64,000 bases of DNA. It comes from Cellulomonas sp. NS3. Lineage in GTDB: Bacteria; Actinomycetota; Actinomycetes; Actinomycetales; Cellulomonadaceae. The notes below the pieces were generated by a model. That model was not told the DNA's origin. It ran no database searches and saw nothing but the letters and a program-made list of their open reading frames with translations. Below, one piece after another: positions 53,870-61,271 of the stretch (the first letter of the stretch is position 1; each line of letters begins with the position of its first letter). The stretch is from the NCBI RefSeq assembly GCF_024757985.1, contig NZ_CP103289.1, positions 3,534,001 through 3,598,000 on the forward strand, written 5' to 3'. The position numbers were made by a program, and so were the translations under genes.

Positions 53870-55636
53870 TCAGCCCCCGAGCGGCCCCATCGCGTGCAGC
53901 TGCGCGTACGCACCGCCGCGCGCGACGAGCTCGTGGTGCGCGCCGATCTCCACGAGCCGCCCGTCGCGCATCACCGCGATGCGGTCGGCACCTTGGATCG
54001 TGGTGAGCCGGTGCGCGACGACGAACGTCGTCCGGCCCTTCATCAGACGCGCGAGGGCCTCCTGGACCAGGCGCTCCGACGCGGTGTCGAGCGCCGACGT
54101 CGCCTCGTCGAGCACGAGGACCCGCGGGTCCCGCACGAGCGCGCGGGCGATCGCGAGCCGCTGGCGCTGACCGCCCGAGAGGCGTGCGCCGCGCTCGCCG
54201 ATCACGGCGTCGAGCCCGCCCATCGCCTCGACGAACTCGAGCGCGTTGGCGTCCCGGAGCGCGGCGCGGACCGCGTCGTCGGACAGGTCCGGGCTGCCGT
54301 AGGTGACGTTGGCGCGCACGCTGCCCTCGAACAGCAGCGACTCCTGCGGCACGACGGCGAGGAACCGGCGGTAGGTGCGCAGGTCGAGCTCGGCCATGTC
54401 CCGGCCGTCGAGCAGGATGCGGCCCTGCGTCGGCGCGAGGAAACCGATGACCATGTTGAGCACGGTCGACTTGCCCGAGCCCGACGGCCCGACGAGCGCG
54501 ACCGTCTCCCCCGCCGCGACGTCGAGCGTCAGCCCGTCGACCGCGTGCTCGTCCGGCGCGTCGTCGTACGCGAACCGCACGTCCTCGAAGCGCACCGCGC
54601 CCGCGACGTCGGTCACCTCGGCCTTGCCCGCGTTGCGCTCGAGGTCGGGCTCGGTCAGGACCTCGCCCATCGACCGGACCGACTCCAGCCCCTTGGTCAC
54701 GACGGGGGCGAGGCTGAGCAGCGCGGTCACCGAGCCGGTGAGCGCCATGAAGTAGCTCGACAGCATCACGACGTCGCCCGGGCTCACGTCGAAGACCCCG
54801 GTCCACGCGACCCACGCGGCGCCGACCAGGCACGCGACGCTGAGCAGCTGGAACGTGATCCACGCGAGCGCGCCGAACTTGCCGTTGACGACGTCGAGCC
54901 GGATCCCGGCCTCCCGGACGCCGACGAGCGAGCGGTCCATCCGGTCGAGCTCGTCGTTCTCGAGCGCGTGCGCCCGCGTGATCGGGATGAGGTGCGTCAT
55001 CTCGCTGACGCGCGCCGACATCTGCTCGACCTGCGCGCGGAACGCGGCGTTGCGCGCGGTCATGCGCCGGCGCATCGCGACGACGAGCAGGGCCGACGCG
55101 GGCACCGCGACCGCGAACACGGGCAGGAACTCGGGGACGCGCACCGCGGTGATGACGATCGCGCCCGCGAGGGTCGTGACCGCCGCCATGCCGGAGTCGA
55201 ACGTCTGCCGGGTGCTCTCGACGACGTTCTCGACGTCGCGCACGATCTTCGCCTGCAGCACGCCCGCGCTGATCCGGCGGTGGTAGCCGATCGAGAGCTC
55301 CTGCAGGCGGCGGCACAGCGCCATGCGCAGGTTCGTCTCGACGGTGCGGACCGAGAGGGACAGCTGGCGGATGAACAGCACGCTCAGCGGGTAGTTCTGG
55401 CCGATGAACAGCGCCATGAGCGCGGCGGCCCACCACAGGTCCCGCAGCGGGCGGTGGTCGACGACGATGTCGATGACCTCGGCGGTGAGCACCGGCATGA
55501 TCCACACCGGCGAGTGCTTGAACGCGAACGCCACCGCGGCGACGAGGAGCCGCCACCGCTGGCCGGCGAACAGGTACGCGAGCGTGCGCAGGGGTCGGCC
55601 GCCCTGGTAGCGGTCCTCGAGCAGCTCGGCTGTCAC
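53870..55636 (-). CDS. ABC exporter, fused permease-ATPase
   Basis: A 588-residue half-transporter. Six transmembrane helices fill about 25-320. The ATPase domain has Walker A GPSGSGKST near 385-393, the signature LSGGQRQRLAIARAL near 485, Walker B VLVLDEATSALD and the H-loop VAHRLTTI. It would act as a homodimer; no partner ABC gene is next to it. GTG 55636 is chosen since codons before it lose G/C bias and TACGAT lies six bases upstream. It could export lipids, peptides or drugs; the substrate is unknown. Confidence 0.92.
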   Translation of the reverse strand: MTAELLEDRYQGGRPLRTLAYLFAGQRWRLLVAAVAFAFKHSPVWIMPVLTAEVIDIVVDHRPLRDLWWAAALMALFIGQNYPLSVLFIRQLSLSVRTVETNLRMALCRRLQELSIGYHRRISAGVLQAKIVRDVENVVESTRQTFDSGMAAVTTLAGAIVITAVRVPEFLPVFAVAVPASALLVVAMRRRMTARNAAFRAQVEQMSARVSEMTHLIPITRAHALENDELDRMDRSLVGVREAGIRLDVVNGKFGALAWITFQLLSVACLVGAAWVAWTGVFDVSPGDVVMLSSYFMALTGSVTALLSLAPVVTKGLESVRSMGEVLTEPDLERNAGKAEVTDVAGAVRFEDVRFAYDDAPDEHAVDGLTLDVAAGETVALVGPSGSGKSTVLNMVIGFLAPTQGRILLDGRDMAELDLRTYRRFLAVVPQESLLFEGSVRANVTYGSPDLSDDAVRAALRDANALEFVEAMGGLDAVIGERGARLSGGQRQRLAIARALVRDPRVLVLDEATSALDTASERLVQEALARLMKGRTTFVVAHRLTTIQGADRIAVMRDGRLVEIGAHHELVARGGAYAQLHAMGPLGG

Positions 55637-55642
55637 CGCGTC

Positions 55643-55648
55643 ATCGTA
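55643..55648 (-). promoter_or_regulatory. -10 box of the leaderless ABC exporter gene
   Basis: TACGAT on the minus strand lies six bases before GTG 55636. The stretch TACGATGACGCGGTG closely resembles TACGATGACCGGGTG at the mannosyltransferase gene. Confidence 0.5.
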
Positions 55649-55736
55649 ACGATTCGACCGCGATCGCACCGGGTGATCCCGCGGACCGTGGCGAGCGGGT
55701 GCGGGACGAGTGCCCGGCCTGCGCCCCCGCCCCGCG

Positions 55737-56594
55737 TCAGCGTGAGCGCGCCGCGAGCGCCGCCGCGTACAGGTCCCGCTTCGCCACCTGGCCCGCGACC
55801 GCGACGTCGGCGACGGCGTCCTTGAGCCGCTCGCCGCCGTCGGCCCGCGCGAGCACCTCGACGACGAGGTCCGCCATCGACGTCGCCGCCGGGCCCGCGA
55901 CCCCCGCGACGACGACCGCGATCTCGCCGCGCACCTCGCCGTCGGCCGCCCACGCCGCCAGCTCGGCGACCGGCCCGCGGCGGACCTCCTCGTACGTCTT
56001 CGTGAGCTCGCGGCACACCGCCGCGGCCCGGTCGCCGCCGAACGCCTCGACCATCGCCGCGAGCGTCTCGGCGAGCCGGTGCGGCGCCTCGAAGAACACC
56101 ATCGTGCGCCGCTCGGTCGCGAGGGCGGCGAGAGCCCGTGCCCGCTCCCCGGCCTTGCGCGGCGGGAACCCCTCGAAGCAGAAGCGGTCGGTCGGCAGCC
56201 CGGAGAGCGCCAGCGCGGTCAGCACCGCGCTCGGACCCGGCGCCGCGGTCACCGGCAGCCCCGCCTCGACGGCCGCGGCGACCACGCGGAACCCCGGGTC
56301 GGAGACCGACGGCATCCCCGCGTCGGTCACCACGACGACCGTCCCGCCCTGCGCGACGACGTCGAGCAGCTCGCGCGCGCGGGCCGCCTCGTTGTGCTCC
56401 TGGTAGCTCACGACCCGCCCGCCGACCGTGACGCCCATGCGCGCCGCGAGCGCCCGCAGCCGGCGGGTGTCCTCGGCCGCGACGACGTCCGACTCCTCGA
56501 GCAGCCGGCGCAGGCGCGGCGAGGCGTCCTCGACGTCGCCGATCGGGGTCGCCGCGAGGACGAGCCGGCCGGTCGGGGTGCCTGGTGTGCTCAC
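55737..56594 (-). CDS. rsmI: 16S rRNA (cytidine1402-2'-O)-methyltransferase
   Basis: A 285-residue tetrapyrrole-methylase-fold enzyme. It has LVLAATPIGDVEDASPRLRRLL at the N-terminus, VVAAEDTRRLRAL, VTDAGMPSVSDPGFRVV (SAM region), AAPGPSAVLTALALSGLPTDRF, FFEAPHRL and CRELTKTYEEVRRG, all RsmI signatures. Length is normal for actinobacteria. GTG 56594 is the likely start. It diverges from the protein O-mannosyltransferase gene, the same pairing as Rv1003/Rv1002c in Mycobacterium tuberculosis. Confidence 0.96.
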   Translation of the reverse strand: MSTPGTPTGRLVLAATPIGDVEDASPRLRRLLEESDVVAAEDTRRLRALAARMGVTVGGRVVSYQEHNEAARARELLDVVAQGGTVVVVTDAGMPSVSDPGFRVVAAAVEAGLPVTAAPGPSAVLTALALSGLPTDRFCFEGFPPRKAGERARALAALATERRTMVFFEAPHRLAETLAAMVEAFGGDRAAAVCRELTKTYEEVRRGPVAELAAWAADGEVRGEIAVVVAGVAGPAATSMADLVVEVLARADGGERLKDAVADVAVAGQVAKRDLYAAALAARSR

Positions 56595-56785
56595 GCCGCA
56601 AGCCTGCCACCCGCCGCGGCGGGGGCAGGCCACCGCGCCGGGCTGACCGCGACGACGCGGACGGCGCTCGTGCAGCGGCGGGCGGCCGCACGTCCGGGCT
56701 CCGCCGCTCGGCCGTCCGGGCACGCTCCGGCGGGCGTCGTCGGGCGACCACGGACCGGAACGACCGGGATCGGGAGGGGGCGCAC

Positions 56786-56813
56786 GCGGGAGCGCTCCCC
56801 CTACGATGACCGG
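56786..56813 (+). promoter_or_regulatory. CebR/CelR-type operator and leaderless promoter of the mannosyltransferase gene
   Basis: GGGAGCGCTCCC at 56788-56799 is a perfect 12-bp palindrome. It matches the core of the cellobiose-responsive LacI-family operator TGGGAGCGCTCCCA known for CebR (Streptomyces) and CelR (Thermobifida); both outer bases here are C. TACGAT at 56802-56807 starts two bases later and is six bases before the GTG. A bound repressor would block this promoter. Confidence 0.65.
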
Positions 56814-58688
56814 GTGCCGCGCACCTTCGACGACGACGCCGCGCCCACGGGCGCCTCGACGTCCACCGACCCGGCAGGTCCCCGCGCGCCCGGGGAGCAG
56901 CCCCCGGACCACCGCGGGGCAGGCACGGCCGACGGAGCGCCTGCCCCCGCGGAGCGCAGCGACGGGCCCGACGACGGCCGCCCGTTCCACGCCGTGATGA
57001 CCGCGAAGGTCCGCGCCGACGGCGACGCGGAGGCGGACGAGGCCGAGCGGGACAACTTGGCCGACGGGACCGACCCGGCCGACGCCGGGCCCATCGTCCC
57101 GACCGAGACCCGCCTCCTGCGCCGCCTGCTCGGCACCGCGACCCTCGAGCTCGACGCCACCCCGCGCGCGCGCCTGCTGGGCTGGCTGTGGCCGCTCGCG
57201 GTGACCGCGCTCGCCGCGTTCCTGCGCCTGTGGGACCTCGGGCGCCCGCGCGAGCTCGTGTTCGACGAGACGTACTACGTCAAGCAGGCGTACTCGATGC
57301 TCGAGCGCGGCTACGAGGCGCAGTGGCTCGGCGACGACGCCAACCAGCGCTTCGCCGCGGGCGACCCCGGCGCGCTCCAGGTCGCCGCGGAGTACGTCGT
57401 GCACCCGCAGGTCGGCAAGTGGATGCTCGCGCTCGGGCTGCAGCTCGGGGGCGGCGTCGAGAACCCGGCGGCGTGGCGCCTCGGCGCGGCGATCGCCGGG
57501 ATCCTCAGCGTGCTCATGGTCGCGCGGATCGGGCGGCGGCTGCTCGCGTCGACCGCGCTCGGCACGCTCGCGGGGCTGCTGCTCGCGGTCGACGGCATGG
57601 CGATCGTGCACTCGCGGATCGGCCTGCTCGACGGGTTCGTCATGTTCTTCGCGCTCGCGGCGTTCGGCGCGCTGCTGATCGACCGCGAGCAGGCCCGGCG
57701 CCGGCTCGCGGCGCGGACCGCGGCGGTCCTCGACTCGGGCGCCGCGCTGGGCTGGGGCCCGTGGACGGGCGTGCGGTGGTGGCGGCTCGCCGCGGCCGTG
57801 CTGCTCGGGCTGTGCGCGGGGACCAAGTGGTCGGGCGTGTACTTCCTCGCGGTGTTCGGGCTGATGAGCGTCCTGTGGGACGCGACGGCCCGGCGCGCCG
57901 TGGGGGTCCGCGCGTGGCCACTCGCGGCGTTCGTCAAGGACGCCGTGCCGGCCGGGATCGCGATGGTGGCGATCGCGGTCCTCACCTACGTCGGCACGTG
58001 GTGGTCGTGGTTCCGCTCCCCCGACGCCTACGGGCGGCTGTGGGCGGAGCAGAACCCCGGGCAGGGCGTGCAGTGGCTGCCCGAGGGGCTGCGCTCGCTG
58101 TGGAAGTACCACACCGACATGTGGGCGTTCCACACGTCGCTCAGCGCCGAGCACTCCTACGCGGCGCACCCGCTCGGCTGGATCGTGCAGTGGCGCCCGA
58201 CGTCGTACTTCTACCCCGCCGGCGTCTCGACGCTGCCGCCCGACCAGGCGCGCGAGGCGTGCGGGGCCGACGCGTGCGCGCAGGCGATCACGTCGCTCGG
58301 CAACCCGCTGATCTGGTGGGCCGCGGCCGCCGCGATCGTGGTCGCGCTCGGCTGGCTCGTGTGGCAGCGCGACTGGCGCGCGGGCGCCGTGCTGTCGGGG
58401 ATCGCCGCGGGCTGGCTCCCGTGGTTCGCCTACACGCACCGCACGATCTTCGCGTTCTACTCGATCGCGTTCACGCCGTGGGTCGTGCTCACGCTCGTGT
58501 ACGTGCTCGGGCTGCTCATCGGCGAGCGGGACGGTGACCCGGTGCACCGGCGGCGCGCCATCGCCGGGGTCTCGGCGTTCGTCGTGGTGATCGTCGCGGT
58601 GAGCGCGTTCTTCTACCCGATCTGGACGGCGTGGGTCATCCCCTACTCGTTCTGGCACGCGCACATGTGGCTCGACACCTGGGTGTAG
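56814..58688 (+). CDS. pmt: Protein O-mannosyltransferase (GT39, Pmt)
   Basis: A 624-residue GT-C enzyme that moves mannose from polyprenyl-phosphate mannose to Ser/Thr of exported proteins. After a disordered acidic N-terminus (about 1-120) come about eleven transmembrane helices. The catalytic loop LVFDETYYVKQAYSML (Asp and Glu near 150) and VVHPQVGKWML follow, and LGWIVQWRPTSYFYPA lies in the large loop. WxxxHMWLDTWV ends the protein, as in actinobacterial Pmt. GTG 56814 follows a -10 by six bases. The donor could be made by the DPM1-type synthase at 8536 or by a genomic Ppm1. Cellulomonad cellulases are known mannoproteins. Confidence 0.95.
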   Translation: MPRTFDDDAAPTGASTSTDPAGPRAPGEQPPDHRGAGTADGAPAPAERSDGPDDGRPFHAVMTAKVRADGDAEADEAERDNLADGTDPADAGPIVPTETRLLRRLLGTATLELDATPRARLLGWLWPLAVTALAAFLRLWDLGRPRELVFDETYYVKQAYSMLERGYEAQWLGDDANQRFAAGDPGALQVAAEYVVHPQVGKWMLALGLQLGGGVENPAAWRLGAAIAGILSVLMVARIGRRLLASTALGTLAGLLLAVDGMAIVHSRIGLLDGFVMFFALAAFGALLIDREQARRRLAARTAAVLDSGAALGWGPWTGVRWWRLAAAVLLGLCAGTKWSGVYFLAVFGLMSVLWDATARRAVGVRAWPLAAFVKDAVPAGIAMVAIAVLTYVGTWWSWFRSPDAYGRLWAEQNPGQGVQWLPEGLRSLWKYHTDMWAFHTSLSAEHSYAAHPLGWIVQWRPTSYFYPAGVSTLPPDQAREACGADACAQAITSLGNPLIWWAAAAAIVVALGWLVWQRDWRAGAVLSGIAAGWLPWFAYTHRTIFAFYSIAFTPWVVLTLVYVLGLLIGERDGDPVHRRRAIAGVSAFVVVIVAVSAFFYPIWTAWVIPYSFWHAHMWLDTWV

Positions 58689-58804
58689 ACCCGCACGCTG
58701 CAGGCCCGCACGGCGCGGACCCGCACGGCGGCCCCTGTGCAGCGATCGGATGACGGAACCGTCACGATCAGGCCACGACGCCCCGGCCGCCCCGCGCCCG
58801 CCCC

Positions 58805-58810
58805 TACCGT
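58805..58810 (+). promoter_or_regulatory. -10 box of the leaderless DUF4349 gene
   Basis: TACCGT lies six bases before the ATG at 58817. No ribosome-binding site is present. Confidence 0.45.
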
Positions 58811-58816
58811 CGCCGC

Positions 58817-59929
58817 ATGAGACGACACCGGGTGCGAGGACGCAGGACCGCTGTGCTGGCCGCCGTGCCGCTGCTGCTCGTCGGGGTGCTCGCGGGCTGC
58901 TCCGCGAGCGACTCGGGCGGCTCCGAGGCCGCCTCGGACGCGGCCGCCCCGATGCAGGAGGCCCCGCAGGCCGCGGACGCTGCCGAGGGTGCCGTCGGCG
59001 GTGAGGCCGGCGCCGAGCGCGCGGCGGAGGACACCGACGCGAGCGGGCGCCAGGTCGTCACGAGCGGCGAGGTGCAGCTGACGTCCGAGGAGCCGCGCGA
59101 CGCCGCCGACGAGGTCGTCCGGCTCGTCGAGGCGGCCGACGGGCGTGTCGACGAGCGCTACGAGCGCGCCGCGACCTCCGGGCAGGAGGCCGGCGCCGAC
59201 CTGCTGGTCCGCGTGCCGTCGGACGACCTGACCCCGACGCTCGACGCGCTCGAGGAGATCGGCACGGTCGAGTCCGTCAACCTGTCCGCCGAGGACGTGA
59301 CCGCGCGCAGCACCGACCTCGACGCGCGGATCCGGTCGCTGCAGATCTCGGTGGCGCGCATGGAGGACCTGCTCAGCAAGGCCACGACGAGCGAGGACCT
59401 CATCACGGCCGAGGTCGCGCTGTCGGAGCGGCAGACGAACCTCGAGACGCTGCAGTCGCAGCGCGCCCGCCTCGCCGAGCAGGTCGCGCTCTCGACGCTG
59501 CGGGTGTCGATCACCGAGCCGTCCGACGAGCCGGAGGTCGTCGAGGAGGAGCCCGCACCCGAGGGCTTCCTCGGCGGGCTCGCGGTCGGCTGGGAGTCGC
59601 TCGTCGCGATGCTCGGCGGGCTCGTCCTCGTGCTCGGGGTCCTGCTGCCGTGGCTCGTGCTCGGCGCGCTCGTGGCGTTCGGCGTCGTCCGCCTGCTGCG
59701 GTGGGTGCGCGCGCACCGGCCGGCCCGCGCCCCGCAGCCGTACCCGCCGGGTCCGTGGGTCGGCACGCCGGCCGCGCCGCCGCAGAGCGGTCCGCCCGCG
59801 TACGGCGGCCGCGCTCCGCACGCCGCTGCGCAGGGCGCCGCGCCGGTCGCGCAGCCCGAGCCGTCGCCGGTCGAGCCCGACGACCAGCCGGCACCGGAGC
59901 CGGCGCCGAACCCGACCCAGGAGCGCTGA
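58817..59929 (+). CDS. DUF4349 lipoprotein
   Basis: A 370-residue envelope protein. The lipobox VGVLAGC puts the lipidated Cys at 28. An Ala/Ser/Asp-rich spacer leads to the DUF4349 domain (about 75-235), where VTSGEVQLTSEEPRDAADEVVRLVEAADGRV and VRVPSDDLTPTLDALEEIG are followed by a coiled coil (ARIRSLQISVARMEDLL region). One or two transmembrane helices near 255-290 and a Pro-rich cytoplasmic tail end it. DUF4349 proteins have no known function. It is next to pmt but has its own promoter. Confidence 0.88.
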   Translation: MRRHRVRGRRTAVLAAVPLLLVGVLAGCSASDSGGSEAASDAAAPMQEAPQAADAAEGAVGGEAGAERAAEDTDASGRQVVTSGEVQLTSEEPRDAADEVVRLVEAADGRVDERYERAATSGQEAGADLLVRVPSDDLTPTLDALEEIGTVESVNLSAEDVTARSTDLDARIRSLQISVARMEDLLSKATTSEDLITAEVALSERQTNLETLQSQRARLAEQVALSTLRVSITEPSDEPEVVEEEPAPEGFLGGLAVGWESLVAMLGGLVLVLGVLLPWLVLGALVAFGVVRLLRWVRAHRPARAPQPYPPGPWVGTPAAPPQSGPPAYGGRAPHAAAQGAAPVAQPEPSPVEPDDQPAPEPAPNPTQER

Positions 59930-59941
59930 CCCGGCGACGGG

Positions 59942-60970
59942 TCAGGCCGTGCGGGCCGCGACCTCGTCGGGCTCGGTGCTCGCGAGCCGCCGCGCGATGA
60001 CCGCGCACGTCGCGAGCTGCAGCTGGTGGAACACGATGACCGGCAGCGCGACGCTCGCCGCGACGACGGGGCTGAACAGCACCGACGCCATGGGCAGGCC
60101 GGTCGCGAGGCTCTTCTTCGACCCGCACATGAGCAGCGCGATCCGGTCGGGCCGGCTCAGCCCGAGCCGCCCGCCCGCACCCCAGGTCGTCGCGAGCATG
60201 ACCGCGAGCAGCACCGCGCACACCACGAGGAGCACGACGAGCGACACCCAGGTGAGGTCGTCCCACGCCCCCGAGACCTGCGCCTCGCTGACCGACGCGT
60301 ACGCGACGAGCAGGATCGCGGCCCGGTCGGTCGCGAGGGTCAGCGGGCGGTGCGCGCGCACCCAGCGCCCGATCCACGGCTGCACGGCCTGCCCGACGAC
60401 GAACGGCACGAGCAGCTGCAGCAGGGTCGCGGCGGCCGACCCGCCGAGCGGTCCCCCGGTCCGGCTGAGCAGCACCGCGACGAACAGCGGCGTCAGCACG
60501 ATCCCGAGCACGTTCGACACCGTCGCCCCGCAGATCGCCCCGGCGACGTTGCCGCGTGCGATCGACGTGAACACGACCGACGACTGGATCGTCGACGGCA
60601 GCACCGAGAGGAACAGCAGCCCGGTCTTGAGCTCGGGCGCCAGGACCGCGTCGGGCAGCAGCTGGACCGCGAGCCCGAGCACGGGGAACAGCACGTAGGT
60701 CGCGGCGAGCATCGAGCCCTGCAGCTTCCAGGCGCGCAGCCCGTCCCACACCTCGCGCGTCGCCATGCGCGCGCCGTAGAGGAAGAACAGGACGACGATC
60801 GCGGCGGTCTTGACGGTGCCGAGCGCGTCGGCGGCGACGCCCTGGGCCGGGAGCACGAGCCCCAGGACGAGCACCGCCACGATCATCACGACGAGCGGGT
60901 CGACCCACGCCTTCACGGCGGACCAGGTGCGGCGCGCGCCGCCGGAGGGTTCGGGGGGGCTGCCGGGCAT
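59942..60970 (-). CDS. Bile acid:sodium symporter-like (SBF) transporter
   Basis: A 342-residue protein with about ten transmembrane helices. The family features are LFFLYGARMATREVWDGLR, LFLSVLPSTIQSSVVFTSIARGNVAGAICGATVSNVLGI (the crossover region) and LLMCGSKKSLATGLPMASVLF, typical of the SBF_like (YfeH/RCH2) subgroup. The ATG at 60970 is six bases after CATGAT, another possible leaderless start. The transported ion or metabolite is unknown. It is convergent with the DUF4349 gene. Confidence 0.88.
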   Translation of the reverse strand: MPGSPPEPSGGARRTWSAVKAWVDPLVVMIVAVLVLGLVLPAQGVAADALGTVKTAAIVVLFFLYGARMATREVWDGLRAWKLQGSMLAATYVLFPVLGLAVQLLPDAVLAPELKTGLLFLSVLPSTIQSSVVFTSIARGNVAGAICGATVSNVLGIVLTPLFVAVLLSRTGGPLGGSAAATLLQLLVPFVVGQAVQPWIGRWVRAHRPLTLATDRAAILLVAYASVSEAQVSGAWDDLTWVSLVVLLVVCAVLLAVMLATTWGAGGRLGLSRPDRIALLMCGSKKSLATGLPMASVLFSPVVAASVALPVIVFHQLQLATCAVIARRLASTEPDEVAARTA

Positions 60971-61068
60971 CGCGTCATCATGCCACCGGGACGTTTCCGG
61001 CTCAGAACCGCGTACTTGCGACAGCACGCACGTCGCTCCCCTCCTCTGGCGCACGCGACGCGCTTAGT

Positions 61069-61088
61069 CTTACTATCCAGAAAGTAAG
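61069..61088. promoter_or_regulatory. Inverted repeat before the discoidin/beta-helix gene
   Basis: CTTACT at 61069-61074 and AGTAAG at 61083-61088 with an 8-base spacer, in an A+T-rich island. The form resembles operators of sugar-responsive ROK or LacI regulators. It lies 184-203 bp before the ATG at 61272 and about 100 bp before the divergent transporter start. Confidence 0.45.
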
Positions 61089-61271
61089 TTGCTCCCAGCG
61101 TCGGGAGCAGGCTGCGACGTCGTACCGCAACACCGGACTCACAAGGTCGTGATCGTCCCCCTGCAGGTGCACACCCGAGTCGCCTGCTGCTCCCCGCTGT
61201 CCCGGTCTCCCCGCTGCACCATGCGCCGCGGGCCCTCCGCGCGCCTCCTCCGAGCTCTCAGGAGCCTCCTC

